This document shows, in pieces, positions 8,555 to 18,134 of a stretch of 64,000 nucleotides of DNA; within the stretch, counting starts at the first letter, position 1, and each line of letters starts with the position of its first letter. The position numbers and the translations under genes are program-made. The notes beneath the pieces are model-generated. The model was given only the letters and a program-made list of their open reading frames with translations. It searched no databases and was not told where the DNA came from. This DNA comes from CAJXMH01 sp964001305 (GTDB lineage: Bacteria; Bacteroidota; Bacteroidia; Flavobacteriales_E; Vicingaceae): the NCBI GenBank assembly GCA_964001305.1, contig CAXFAI010000023.1, forward strand, positions 1 to 64,000, read 5' to 3'.

Positions 8555-9712
8555 CTAATGTGCATGTCCGCTCTCTTCATTATCTCCCACAAAATGATAA
8601 GCGCCTGACAACACCTGAGGCATTGATTCATCGTTATTTTCAATTTTGAAGTATACAGAATCTCCTTGCGTTTTCCATACCTCAATGTTTTGCTTATCAA
8701 AGGTCAGTAGTTCATCTTGAGTCGTTTTTTGCGTCAACAAAAAGTGTTGCCCTTCTAATTTATAAACGGCTGAAGCAGGCAATCGAAATGCCTTTTTTTG
8801 CCCCACTTTAATTTCTGCCTCTACAAACATGCCGACCGCTAAGTTCAAGCTATCCAAATCATCTAAATGGCCATGCACTTTTACAGTTCTCGTTTCTGGA
8901 GAAATTAAGTTGCCAATCAAGTGTACTTCTCCCCTTCTTTTTTCGCTGTCTAATTCAGTCAAGCTGAACCTTATTTCTTGATTTTTTTTCACCTTAAAAA
9001 TGTCTTTTTCAAACACTTCCAATTCCAAATGCAAATGATCGGTATCTAGTATTTCCATCAAGGCCTCGGTGGGGTTTACATAGGTTCCTTTGCTAATGTT
9101 TACCATCGCAATCGTTCCATTTATAGGAGATTTCAACTGAATTTGTGCGCTGATATTTTCCGTTGTTAAACGTTCAGCATGGATTCCAATTAAAGCCAAT
9201 TGCTCGGCTAAACCTTTCTTTTTGGCTTGTGCTTTCTGCCATTCACTTTCCACCTTTTGGAAGTCCTTGGTCGAGTTGATTTTGTCCTTTTGAAAATCTG
9301 CCTGACGTTCATAATCCACTTTTAAGTAATCTACATCTGCCTTTGCTTGTAAATAGGCTTCTTGCAACTCTACATAAGCTGGATTCTCTAAGCTAATAAG
9401 CACTTGTCCTTTTTTCACTTCATCGCCTACTAAAAGCGGACTTTCTTTTACGTAACCGCCCATAATGGCCGTTATCTTTGCCCTGTTTTGTGGTGGTACA
9501 TCTATAGTGCCATTGCAACTAACCGTCTCCTCTAAAAAGGCTTCTTCTATGCTGATGACTTGCATTTGGTTTTGTTCAAATTGTGCTTGGCTTATTTGAA
9601 AGTCATGAGTATGCAAATTTGTAGTGCTTTCTGATTCTTTCTCTGCAGGTTGACAAGCAAACAAACTGTAAGCAAGTCCGCATAAAATGATGGTATACCG
9701 ATTTTTATTCAT
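8555..9712 (-). CDS. czcB: RND efflux periplasmic adaptor lipoprotein (CusB/CzcB family)
   Basis: The 385-residue membrane fusion protein has a lipoprotein leader (GLAYSLFACQ, Cys at 20). It shows the usual order of parts: a first beta-barrel/lipoyl strand set (VKESPLLVGDEVKKGQVLIS near 95), an alpha-helical hairpin (about 115-185), a second lipoyl half (SPINGTIAMVNISKGTYV) and C-terminal barrel domains. It bridges the inner-membrane RND pump and the outer-membrane channel, both encoded by the single gene one base upstream. N-terminal THDF and C-terminal ESGHAH histidines could bind metal. It is last in the efflux operon. Heavy-metal substrate is inferred from the pump family; the specific ion is not determinable. 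Confidence 0.9.
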   Translation of the reverse strand: MNKNRYTIILCGLAYSLFACQPAEKESESTTNLHTHDFQISQAQFEQNQMQVISIEEAFLEETVSCNGTIDVPPQNRAKITAIMGGYVKESPLLVGDEVKKGQVLISLENPAYVELQEAYLQAKADVDYLKVDYERQADFQKDKINSTKDFQKVESEWQKAQAKKKGLAEQLALIGIHAERLTTENISAQIQLKSPINGTIAMVNISKGTYVNPTEALMEILDTDHLHLELEVFEKDIFKVKKNQEIRFSLTELDSEKRRGEVHLIGNLISPETRTVKVHGHLDDLDSLNLAVGMFVEAEIKVGQKKAFRLPASAVYKLEGQHFLLTQKTTQDELLTFDKQNIEVWKTQGDSVYFKIENNDESMPQVLSGAYHFVGDNEESGHAH

Positions 9713-9713
9713 T

Positions 9714-12700
9714 TTATTCTAAGGTTAAATAATTCAATTGTATAATGGTTTTGTTGTACTCAAAAAGGCTTTTATAATAGTTCAACTTGATTTGTGTGAC
9801 ATTTTCCAAACTTTGCACATAACGGAAAAAGTCAATTTCTCCAGCTTCAAAACTATGAGTGGCCACTTTCATCATTTCTTTCGACAATGGCTTGCCTTCC
9901 TTTTCATAGTATTGCAAAGCCTCCGCTTGCTTTTTTAATTCGGTTTGTAAGTGTAAGAAATGTCGATTCAGTTGTATTTCGTAGTTTCTTGCTTCCTCTA
10001 CAACGCTTTCTTGCTGCAATTTGGCGGCTTTTACATTGGCAGCTTGAGCATGAAAAAACAAGGGGATTTTTACACCAAACTCATAACCGATATAATTCCG
10101 ATCGATGTTAGCATTAGAACCTTGAAAATAGTTGAGACTTAAATCGGGCATCCATGCTTGTTTTTGCACTTTATGCTCTTTTTCCATCAATACTACTTTG
10201 CTTTCATAAACAGCTTTTACCACTTGCTGATCTGAATTTTCGATGTCGACCAATAAAGGTTGCATTTTTTCGTAAAGCGGTAAAATGGAATCTTGACTCT
10301 GCACCACAGCTTGTATAGCCAATATGGCTTGAACTACAGCTTCATCTGCTTTTTTCTTTTCTAAGCTGTAAGCTTGCTGTTTGGCTTTTGCTGAAAGGCT
10401 TTCTAAGTAGGTGCTCTCCCCTTTTTCAAATTTGCGTTCCTCCGTTTCACTAAATGCACGATACAAGCTGTCTAAATGTGCATAAAGCTGTGCTTGCTCT
10501 TCCGTCAACAAGTAATTTTGATAAGCCAAAGCCAAGGCTTTTTCTATTTCCAATTTTCGCAAGGCCAAATTGCTTTTTGCCAAATTTTGACGGGCTTTAT
10601 TTCTTTGTTTTTGTGCTCCATAAAGCGTTGGAAAGGCAATATTTTGCTGAATACCCCAAACATTCAAGACTCGATTATCAGGGGTTAAATTGTTTTCATC
10701 GTAGCCATAGTAAACAGCTGTTTTTTCTAACTCAAAAGCAGTTCGTTGCAAGGCTTTCTCTCTTTCTACATCTAAGGCTTCCGCCTTGATTAAGCCGTTG
10801 TTTTGCAAGCATTCTTGGCGTAATTCCTCAAAGTTTAAGCTTCTTTGTTCTTGTGCTTTCGCTGAAAATGAACCTAGGAATAAGAAAGCCAAAACAAGAC
10901 CTAGTGGAGTCATTTTCTTGCCTTTCCCGTTTTTAAGCCCGAGTTCATAGCGCGCATACAGGAGTGGCAAAACCAATAAAGTAAGTATGGTAGCTGAAAG
11001 TAAGCCCCCAATTACTACGGTGGCTAAAGGTCGTTGAACTTCTGCTCCGGCAGAGCTTGACAAAGCCATGGGTAGGAAGCCCAAAGAAGCTGCAAGGGAA
11101 GTCAAAATCACTGCACGTAGTCTGTTTTTGGTGCCCTGCATAATCAACTCCTTACCTTTCAAGATTCCTTTTTCTTTTAGTTCTTTAAACTGCTCTATCA
11201 ACACAATACCATCCAACACTGCAATGCCAAAAAGGGCAATAAAGCCAACTCCTGCTGAAATGCTAAAAGGCATACCGCGCAGGGCCAAGAGAAAAACACC
11301 ACCCACCGCAGCTAAAGGAATGGCCGAAAAGATTAGCACAGCTTCTTTCCAAGAATGAAAAGCAAAATAGAGAATGATAAAAATCAACAGCAAGGCAATG
11401 GGCACAGCTACCCACAAACGTGCTTTCGCTGACTGTAAATTCTCAAACTGACCGCCAAATTGTAAATTATAGCCTGGAGGCAAATTCAGTTTTTCCGCTA
11501 GTATGCCCTGAATATCATCCACTACCGACTGTAAGTCTCTTTCGCGAACCATTACTCCCACCACCACTCTTCTTCTTGTATTGTCTCTTGAAATCATGGC
11601 TGCTCCTTCGCTATAATCAATGTTTGCCAATTCCCGCAAAGGAATTTTTTCATCATTTGGTAAATCCACATACAGATTACGCACATGGTTCAAATCTTTA
11701 CGCTGACTTTCGTCTAAACGAAGTACCAAGTCGTAGCGCTTTTCACCTTCAAATACCACCCCCGCTGTAGCACCTGCAAAAGCCAGGTTGACCAATTGAT
11801 TCAAATCGGCAATATTTAAACCATAGCGTGCTATTTTGCTCCGATCATAATCTACTTTGATTTGAGGTAATCCCACTGTTTTTTCAACTGTTATATCAGC
11901 AGCACCTTTCACCCCTTCAATGAGTTTTTTAATTTGCTGAGCCTTGGTATTCAACAATTCAATGTCCTCTCCGTAAACTTTTATGGCAATGTCAGATTGC
12001 ACACCGGTAATTAGTTCATTAAACCGCATTTCTATGGGTTGTGTAAACTCCACACCAACACCCAATTCTTCCACCTTTTCTTTGAATAGATTAGCCAATT
12101 CATCTTTTGATTTGGCAGATGTCCATTCGGATTTGTCCTTTAATGTAATAATAACATCGGGTTCCTCCATCGACATGGGATCTGTAGGCACTTCAGCAGC
12201 TCCAATGCGGCTGACAACTTGCTCTACTTCAGGAAAGTGATCCAAGAGCGTTTGTTCTATTTTTGTACACACTTCAATGGTTTCACTTAAAGAAGTTCCC
12301 GTTCTTAAAATGGGTTGAATTACGAAATCTCCCTCATCCAAGGTGGGAACAAATTCAGCACCCATGCGACTAAAGCTAAAAATTGCAGTAGCCAATAGTA
12401 TTATTGCCAATCCAAATACCTGCTTTTGATGATTGAGACTCCACGCCAAAATGGGTGTGTATTTTCTTTGGATGCTGTTCATGATTTTTTCTGAAAGTCC
12501 CGCCTTTTGTTCTTGTTTCGGCTTTAGCAGCAAGGATGCCATTACTGGCAAATAAGTAAAGCATAAAATCATGGCACCAATTAGGGCAAAGCAAAAGGTT
12601 AAGGCCATGGGTTTAAACATTTTTCCCTCAACGCCTTGCAAGCTTAGAATAGGAATAAAGACAAGGAGTATAATCAACTGTCCGAAGATGGCTGATTTCA

Positions 12701-14048
12701 TCATTTTTATAGAAGCCTTTTGACTGATTTCATCCTTCTTTTGTTGTAGAGCTTTACCTGTTAAGGTGTTTAATTCATGTGATTTTGAAGCCATTTGAAA
12801 AGCAACAAACTCCACTACAATGACTGCACCATCAATCATAATTCCGAAGTCAATGGCACCCAAACTCATGAGGTTGGCATCTACATCGAAAAATTGCATT
12901 AAACTAAAAGCAAAGAGCAAACAAAGGGGAATAATGGAAGCCACCAATAAGCCTGAACGCCAATTTCCTAGCATTAAAACCACCACAAAAATGACAATCA
13001 AACAGCCTAAAATCAGGTTTTCTTCAATGGTAGCAGTGGTTTTGGCAATCAGCTGGCTGCGTTCTAAAAAAGGGTTAATGTAAACCCCTTCCGGTAAGCT
13101 AGATTCTATTTCGACTACTCTTTCTTTTACGGCTTCAATCACTTTTTTAGTGTTTGCGCCTTTTAGCATCATCACTTGTCCCATTACCTTCTCTCCTTCT
13201 CCATTTCCAGTTATGGCGCCAAAACGGTTGGCATGGCCCAATTGAACATGTGCCACATCTTTTACATAAATGGGAATGCCATTGTTGTTTTTCACTACAA
13301 TATCTTCTATGTCTTCAAGGCTATTCACCAAACCTTCTCCCCGTATAAAATAAGTCTTGGGGCCCTTTTCAATGTAGCTACCCCCTGCTATGCTGTTGTT
13401 GTTTTGCAAAGCCGTAAAAAGCTCAGAAACACCAATATTCATGGCAAGTAAACGCGAAGGTTTAATGGCTACTTCATATTGTTTTAAGTATCCGCCCCAA
13501 GTATTGATTTCTACCACACCCTCTATTCCTGAGAGCTGCCGTTTTACCAACCAATCCTGAATGCTTCTTAAATCTCTAGCCGTATATTGATTTTTATAGC
13601 CCGGTTTGGTGTCTAATACATATTGGTAAATTTCTCCCAAACCCGTTGTTATGGGGCCCATTTCTGGTTTGCCAAATCCTTCAGGTATTTGCTCGGCAGC
13701 AGCATTTATTTTCTCCGCAATGAGTTGTCTGGGTAGGTAGGTACCCAATTCATCATCGAAGACAATGGTTACCACAGAAATGCCAAACTTTGAAATAGAG
13801 CGTATTTCTTTTACGCCAGGCAAATTGGCCATTTCCAATTCAATGGGATAGGTTATAAACTGCTCTACATCTTGTGTAGAAAGGTTTTGTGAGGTGGTAA
13901 TTACCTGCACTTGATTGTTTGTAATGTCGGGAACAGCGCCAATTTTTAACTGACTTAAAGCATAAAAACCATAAGCGGCTAAAAAGAGCGTGCCAAGTAG
14001 TACCAGAAATTTATTCCGTATACTGAATTTGATAATTGAAGTAAGCAT
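9714..14048 (-). CDS. czcA: CzcA-type heavy-metal RND pump fused to a TolC-like outer membrane channel
   Basis: At 1444 residues it is about 400 longer than a normal CzcA/CusA. Residues 1-1040 are a complete heavy-metal RND transporter: N-terminal TM helix, porter loops, the family motif GAIDFGIMIDGAVIVVEF near 400, a second porter half and helices 7-12. Residue 1046 begins a second signal-peptide-like segment (MTPLGLVLAFLFLGSFSAKA), followed by about 380 residues of TolC/CzcC-type helices (LNFEELRQECLQNNGLI; LNYFQGSNANIDRNYIGYEF). One polypeptide therefore encodes inner-membrane pump and outer-membrane channel, probably separated by signal peptidase at SAKAQ. Such fusions are known in Bacteroidota. 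With the adaptor downstream it forms a complete proton-driven tripartite efflux system. Confidence 0.92.
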   Translation of the reverse strand: MLTSIIKFSIRNKFLVLLGTLFLAAYGFYALSQLKIGAVPDITNNQVQVITTSQNLSTQDVEQFITYPIELEMANLPGVKEIRSISKFGISVVTIVFDDELGTYLPRQLIAEKINAAAEQIPEGFGKPEMGPITTGLGEIYQYVLDTKPGYKNQYTARDLRSIQDWLVKRQLSGIEGVVEINTWGGYLKQYEVAIKPSRLLAMNIGVSELFTALQNNNSIAGGSYIEKGPKTYFIRGEGLVNSLEDIEDIVVKNNNGIPIYVKDVAHVQLGHANRFGAITGNGEGEKVMGQVMMLKGANTKKVIEAVKERVVEIESSLPEGVYINPFLERSQLIAKTTATIEENLILGCLIVIFVVVLMLGNWRSGLLVASIIPLCLLFAFSLMQFFDVDANLMSLGAIDFGIMIDGAVIVVEFVAFQMASKSHELNTLTGKALQQKKDEISQKASIKMMKSAIFGQLIILLVFIPILSLQGVEGKMFKPMALTFCFALIGAMILCFTYLPVMASLLLKPKQEQKAGLSEKIMNSIQRKYTPILAWSLNHQKQVFGLAIILLATAIFSFSRMGAEFVPTLDEGDFVIQPILRTGTSLSETIEVCTKIEQTLLDHFPEVEQVVSRIGAAEVPTDPMSMEEPDVIITLKDKSEWTSAKSKDELANLFKEKVEELGVGVEFTQPIEMRFNELITGVQSDIAIKVYGEDIELLNTKAQQIKKLIEGVKGAADITVEKTVGLPQIKVDYDRSKIARYGLNIADLNQLVNLAFAGATAGVVFEGEKRYDLVLRLDESQRKDLNHVRNLYVDLPNDEKIPLRELANIDYSEGAAMISRDNTRRRVVVGVMVRERDLQSVVDDIQGILAEKLNLPPGYNLQFGGQFENLQSAKARLWVAVPIALLLIFIILYFAFHSWKEAVLIFSAIPLAAVGGVFLLALRGMPFSISAGVGFIALFGIAVLDGIVLIEQFKELKEKGILKGKELIMQGTKNRLRAVILTSLAASLGFLPMALSSSAGAEVQRPLATVVIGGLLSATILTLLVLPLLYARYELGLKNGKGKKMTPLGLVLAFLFLGSFSAKAQEQRSLNFEELRQECLQNNGLIKAEALDVEREKALQRTAFELEKTAVYYGYDENNLTPDNRVLNVWGIQQNIAFPTLYGAQKQRNKARQNLAKSNLALRKLEIEKALALAYQNYLLTEEQAQLYAHLDSLYRAFSETEERKFEKGESTYLESLSAKAKQQAYSLEKKKADEAVVQAILAIQAVVQSQDSILPLYEKMQPLLVDIENSDQQVVKAVYESKVVLMEKEHKVQKQAWMPDLSLNYFQGSNANIDRNYIGYEFGVKIPLFFHAQAANVKAAKLQQESVVEEARNYEIQLNRHFLHLQTELKKQAEALQYYEKEGKPLSKEMMKVATHSFEAGEIDFFRYVQSLENVTQIKLNYYKSLFEYNKTIIQLNYLTLE

Positions 14049-14119
14049 AGTTCAACAGCATAATTAATGTATTAAGAAAGAATGAGAAAATGCCTCAAAT
14101 TGATTTGAAGGTTTAGAAA

Positions 14120-14512
14120 CTATGCTTGTTTCGGCGGTTGAAAAATATCCGTTGGCGCTAAAAAGGAATAATGTTCGATGTAGTTGATTGTCTTTTTCTC
14201 TTTGGAGAATGACTTGGTAAAGTTCAGAGATTTTTTTTCTTCTTGCAGAATAACAACGGAAAGAACAGTTGAACACAAGTGATCATGATGTGGCAATTTT
14301 TCATGTTCTTCAGGATGTTCTTCGTGTAAATGCTTTTCTTTCTCGCTTCCTAGGTGTTTTTGAAAAAAGGCAAACCAATCGTCTCCAAATTCTTCTTGAT
14401 GGTAGGCAGCATGCTCTATCAATTCATCCAGTTTGGTCAAGTCACCTAAATGAATATTCATACTCTGACTCAAGAGCAAAAGAGAAACGAAATAAGCGAG
14501 GATTTGCTTCAC
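14120..14512 (-). CDS. small exported His-rich protein at the head of the metal efflux operon
   Basis: The 130-residue protein starts with GTG and a hydrophobic leader (MKQILAYFVSLLLLSQSM). Residues about 55-80 are dense in His and acidic residues (KHLHEEHPEEHEKLPHHDH), a plausible metal-binding stretch. A Pro-rich C-terminus ends near IFQPPKQA. It lies 71 bases upstream of the CzcA-TolC gene on the same strand and is probably co-transcribed, so a periplasmic metal chaperone or sensor role is inferred from position and composition. I recognise no named domain. Confidence 0.6.
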   Translation of the reverse strand: MKQILAYFVSLLLLSQSMNIHLGDLTKLDELIEHAAYHQEEFGDDWFAFFQKHLGSEKEKHLHEEHPEEHEKLPHHDHLCSTVLSVVILQEEKKSLNFTKSFSKEKKTINYIEHYSFLAPTDIFQPPKQA

Positions 14513-14574
14513 TTTTCAAAAGTAGGGAATTCAAATGAGAGGATTTGTTAACTATGTTACACAAGCATTCTACT

Positions 14575-14582
14575 TACATTTG
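14575..14582 (+). promoter_or_regulatory. -7 promoter box deciding the start of the S4 gene
   Basis: TACATTTG matches TAnnTTTG and ends 4 bases before the ATG at 14587. It argues against the upstream ATG at 14545 and suggests a leaderless or nearly leaderless transcript. Confidence 0.5.
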
Positions 14583-14586
14583 TAAG

Positions 14587-14952
14587 ATGCGTGTAGATAA
14601 ATACATTTGGTGTGTTCGTTTAGCTAAAACACGAAGTATAGCAAGTAAGCGTTGTGCAGCAGATCAGGTCAAAATCAATGAGGAAATCTGTAAGCCGGCC
14701 AAAACGCTAAACCAAGGTGATGTTATTGCATTAAGAGAAACTCCGATATGGAGAACATACAAAGTACTCGATTTTCCGAAGTCTCGTGTTGGTGCCAAAT
14801 TAGTACCTGATTATGTAGTGGAAACCACTTCTGAAGAAGACCTTGCACTTTGGCAAGAAATTCAAGAAAGCAATCGACAGAACCGAATGCTTGGTTTCCG
14901 TGGTCGCCCAACCAAACGTGATCGTAGAAATTTAGATCGCTTTAAACGCTAA
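14587..14952 (+). CDS. S4-domain RNA-binding protein (Hsp15-like)
   Basis: From the chosen ATG at 14587 the protein is 121 residues and starts MRVDKYIWCVRLAKTRS. This is the S4 alpha-L fold that binds structured RNA, and the domain continues through VKINEEICKPAKTLNQGDVI. The size and single N-terminal S4 domain match the Hsp15/RlbA family, which in E. coli recycles stalled 50S subunits carrying nascent chains. The tail is Arg-rich (GRPTKRDRRNLDRFKR). A start at 14545 would add 14 residues and overlap the promoter box, so I reject it. It is monocistronic, divergent from the efflux operon. Confidence 0.85.
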   Translation: MRVDKYIWCVRLAKTRSIASKRCAADQVKINEEICKPAKTLNQGDVIALRETPIWRTYKVLDFPKSRVGAKLVPDYVVETTSEEDLALWQEIQESNRQNRMLGFRGRPTKRDRRNLDRFKR

Positions 14953-15017
14953 ATATTTTCTAACGCAAACGCTAAAAGAAGAGTTGGTAAACGAGCAATT
15001 TTTACCATTTTAGCGGC

Positions 15018-15860
15018 ATGAAAAAAATCCTCTTTGCCTCTGCCCTTTTGACTGCGCTACAGCTTGTTGCACAAGAGTCGAACAAACAAATACTCGGCCC
15101 ACGTTTAACCGAAACATCACTTTTTTTAGACCCTACCGAAGTGCAAATGTTTGCAAGTATCACGGCTTTAGCAGATCAAGAAGTTTCTGAATACCAGTAC
15201 ATTCCTTTTGGTTTTGGTGCCTCTTTTTCCTTATGGGGAAAACAACTTAGTGAAGAAAAAGCATGGGAGGTTTTCGGGGAATTAGGCACGTTTACTCAAT
15301 TTGAATGGGCCATTGTTGACAATGAACAGCAACGCAACTTATTAAATACCGATTATAAAGCAGCTGTTAGCTATAGTCGTCAAATCAGTAATCTTTGGAC
15401 TTATCGACTTCGCTTTTTTCATGTTTCCTCTCATTTGGGTGACGACTTTGTCTTTAGGAGAGGAATTAAAAGTCATACCACCAATAAGGTAAATTATGAA
15501 CAATTAGAGCTCAGTGTATTTCGCAACTTTAAAGGCGATAAACGCTTAAATGCAGGAGTAGCTAGTATTGTAAGACCCAATGCTTTGAGACTCCCCTTCT
15601 CTTTTCATTTAGGCTTTAATCATGAGCTTTTTAAAAGAGCTAATCATTGGGGAATAACTTATGGAGTATTCTTAAAATGCATGCAAGAGCATGAATTTAA
15701 TCCAGCCATTAAATTAGGAATTGGACCTGCCTTTTATACTGAGCACAAAAAAGAACCCTTGCGTATTGTTTTCGAATACTACAAGGGTCATTTGCCTTAT
15801 TCCCAATATGAGTTCAATGAGATCGAATGGTTCGGATTAGGACTCTACTTCTATCTCTAA
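15018..15860 (+). CDS. outer-membrane beta-barrel-like protein (DUF1207-like)
   Basis: The 280-residue protein has a signal peptide (MKKILFASALLTALQLVAQ) and is rich in alternating hydrophobic and aromatic strands. The block RLRFFHVSSHLGDDFVFRRG near 130-150 has the S-S-H-x-G-D feature typical of the DUF1207 group of barrel proteins, and the C-terminus ends in an aromatic strand (GLGLYFYL), as outer-membrane proteins do. It is probably an outer-membrane protein of unknown role. Its stop overlaps the stop of the converging membrane protein by 4 bases. Confidence 0.65.
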   Translation: MKKILFASALLTALQLVAQESNKQILGPRLTETSLFLDPTEVQMFASITALADQEVSEYQYIPFGFGASFSLWGKQLSEEKAWEVFGELGTFTQFEWAIVDNEQQRNLLNTDYKAAVSYSRQISNLWTYRLRFFHVSSHLGDDFVFRRGIKSHTTNKVNYEQLELSVFRNFKGDKRLNAGVASIVRPNALRLPFSFHLGFNHELFKRANHWGITYGVFLKCMQEHEFNPAIKLGIGPAFYTEHKKEPLRIVFEYYKGHLPYSQYEFNEIEWFGLGLYFYL

Positions 15861-16288
15861 GCAATCCATGATTTTCGTTCGGCCTTTTTAGCATAGAAAT
15901 ACAAAAAGACACTGATTACTATTATAATTATTGGGAATATGGCTGCTGAAGAGCCTTTAACTTCCAAAGTATCTGACAAAAAGAATACATAGTTTTCTTG
16001 AACTAAAACTCCAAGTAATGAAAGCATTAAAAATAACTGTGCAAGTGCTTTACGCAATAACAAGAATAAGCTACCCAAGGCACCAAACCAAACTCCAACC
16101 GCAAATGCCCCCATCACCCATGAGGGCATGGCGTTCATCAATTCAATTTCTTGTTCAGGGAGTTGAGCCAAAGTAGCTTCATCCATTAATGCTGTACTTA
16201 GGTAAGCACTAACGCCCATAAGGTTCCAAATTAGTGCTAAGGCGCTGATTATCCAAAAGGAAACAGGAGGTTTAAGTTTAGTAGTCAT
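15857..16288 (-). CDS. four-helix integral membrane protein of unknown function
   Basis: The 143-residue protein has four predicted transmembrane segments (about 10-31, 55-77, 82-100 and 114-132). An acidic loop (EATLAQLPEQEIELMNAMPS) separates the first two, and the C-terminus is basic. The loop and WVMGAFAVGVWFGALGSL resemble a small membrane family often loosely annotated as 'sugar transporter' in Bacteroidota, but nothing here shows transport. It is monocistronic and convergent with the DUF1207-like gene. Confidence 0.65.
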   Translation of the reverse strand: MTTKLKPPVSFWIISALALIWNLMGVSAYLSTALMDEATLAQLPEQEIELMNAMPSWVMGAFAVGVWFGALGSLFLLLRKALAQLFLMLSLLGVLVQENYVFFLSDTLEVKGSSAAIFPIIIIVISVFLYFYAKKAERKSWIA

Positions 16289-16348
16289 TGGATTTGGTGT
16301 TGATTAGCACTAACATAGATAGTGAAAAATTAAATCAACACCAAATTT

Positions 16349-18082
16349 CTAAGAACGGCCTCTACCCTTTCTTCCTCTTCCTTGTCTTCTATTTTGGTCA
16401 CTGCCTCTACCTCTGCCTCGGCCGTTGTTCCTTCCACGAGGACCTCTGCTTCTTCCTCGTTCTTGGTTTCGGTTATTCTCTTCATTTACCTTTATGGAAT
16501 GTCCATTTTCCATTTCTAAGCCAACAAAGCGATCAGGGAAGCCATCTTTCTTACTTCTTTCTAAGTCAAAGAAAGAACGACGATCTTGAATGCTCAAATC
16601 ACCGAAATACTTCTTTTGAATGTCACTGACTTCAGAAAGGAAATTCAATAGCTCTTTTTCATTTAAGCCATCTTCTTTTCCAATGTTAATAAAATAACGT
16701 TGAGGGCCAGTTTCATTTCCTTTAGATCTTTTGCTATCTCTACGATCTCCCTTTCCATCAGCACTTACATTTAAGTCACCACCTTCAGTTTGTTCTAAAT
16801 GCTTTAACTCTTTTGATAAGAAACGAAACAGTAAATCCTCTTTACTTAATCCTTCAAAATGACCTTTCAATCGTTGGTAAGTAGCTTCAGCTTCAGCATG
16901 GATTGGCATGTTGTGAATGTCTTTCATCCACTTGGTAATTCGAATCTCTTTAATTTCTGCAACATTAGGAACTTGAATGGCTTCGAATTTTACTTTTAAT
17001 TTACGCTCTATATCGTTGATTCTTCGCGTTTCACGAGAGTTAATAAAAGCAATAGATAAACCCTTTCTTCCTGCTCTTGCTGTACGTCCACTACGGTGGG
17101 TATAGGCCTCAATTTGATCAGGAAGTTTATGATGTAATACATGTGTCAATTCATCCACATCAATACCTCTAGCTGCAACATCTGTTGCTAAAAGCAAATG
17201 CATGTCTCTTGCCTTAAATCGGCGCATAGCAGCATCTCGCTGTGCTTGAGATAAATCACCGTGCAATGCTTCAACTTCATAACCCAAATTGGCTAATTGT
17301 TCTGTCAGTTCTTGCGTTTCACGCTTTGTTCTGCAAAACATAATGCCTTTCATATCAGGCTGCAAGTCTAAAAAGCGTTGTAATGCGGCTAATTTGTCTC
17401 CAGTTCTGGTAATTACATATTGATGCGTAATGTTGGCATTACTCTTCACTTCAGTATTTACAGAAACCTCATGAGGCTCATGCATATACTTTTTGATGAT
17501 TCTTCTTATTTCATTGGGCATGGTTGCCGAAAACAACCAAGTTGCATGCTCCACTTTGATATTCGAAAGGATTTCGTCAATTTCTTCTTTGAAACCCATG
17601 TTTAGCATTTCATCGGCTTCGTCTAATACAACGTATCTTACCTTTTCTAAACTTACGGCTCTACGGCGAATTAAATCCAACAAACGGCCAGGTGTAGCAA
17701 CTACAATTTGAGTAGGCTGCTTTAATGCTTTAATTTGGTTACTAATGGCAGCTCCTCCGTAAACTACTTCTACATTAAGCTTTTTATGTTGTGCCGAAAA
17801 CTCGTCCAATTGTTGAGCTGTTTGCTGTCCTAACTCACGAGTTGGAGCTAGAATTAAGGCTTGCGGGTGACTAGAGTCTCCTTCAACTAAATCGATTAAT
17901 GGCAAGCCAAAAGCAGCTGTTTTTCCAGTTCCTGTTTGGGCTAAGCCAATAAAATCTCCTTTTGGATTGGATAATAAAAAAGGAATAGCTTTTTCTTGGA
18001 TTGGAGTTGGATTCTCGAATCCCTTTTGTTCTAGTACTTTCAAAAGATTTTCAGAAAGCCCTAGGGTATTAAATTTATTCAA
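16349..18082 (-). CDS. DEAD-box ATP-dependent RNA helicase with RG-rich tail
   Basis: The 577-residue protein carries all DEAD-box motifs: Q motif (NPTPIQ, 24-29), motif I AQTGTGKT (49-56), PTRELGQQ, TPGR, DEAD (154-157), SAT (185-187) and motif VI HRSGRTARAGR. A DbpA/CsdA-like RNA-binding region follows at about 480-550, and the last 40 residues are Arg/Gly repeats (RGRGRGSDQNRR), which bind RNA unspecifically. It should unwind short RNA duplexes in ribosome assembly or mRNA decay, most like the CsdA/DeaD group. The frame starts with TTG at 18082 with no in-frame ATG nearby. A direct repeat TTTAATACCCT flanks the start. Confidence 0.93.
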   Translation of the reverse strand: MNKFNTLGLSENLLKVLEQKGFENPTPIQEKAIPFLLSNPKGDFIGLAQTGTGKTAAFGLPLIDLVEGDSSHPQALILAPTRELGQQTAQQLDEFSAQHKKLNVEVVYGGAAISNQIKALKQPTQIVVATPGRLLDLIRRRAVSLEKVRYVVLDEADEMLNMGFKEEIDEILSNIKVEHATWLFSATMPNEIRRIIKKYMHEPHEVSVNTEVKSNANITHQYVITRTGDKLAALQRFLDLQPDMKGIMFCRTKRETQELTEQLANLGYEVEALHGDLSQAQRDAAMRRFKARDMHLLLATDVAARGIDVDELTHVLHHKLPDQIEAYTHRSGRTARAGRKGLSIAFINSRETRRINDIERKLKVKFEAIQVPNVAEIKEIRITKWMKDIHNMPIHAEAEATYQRLKGHFEGLSKEDLLFRFLSKELKHLEQTEGGDLNVSADGKGDRRDSKRSKGNETGPQRYFINIGKEDGLNEKELLNFLSEVSDIQKKYFGDLSIQDRRSFFDLERSKKDGFPDRFVGLEMENGHSIKVNEENNRNQERGRSRGPRGRNNGRGRGRGSDQNRRQGRGRKGRGRS

Positions 18083-18134
18083 AAATTGAGGGTATTAAAT
18101 GAGCGGCAAAAGTACGTAAAGCAAAAGGATTATG

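Noticed and set aside
9738..13451. Several plus-strand ORFs opposite the CzcA-TolC gene
   Set aside because: They are shadows of a strong, full-length coding region on the minus strand, with low-complexity or unlikely composition.
14545..14586. Upstream start for the S4-domain gene
   Set aside because: It would add 14 residues not seen in the family and overlaps the TACATTTG promoter box.
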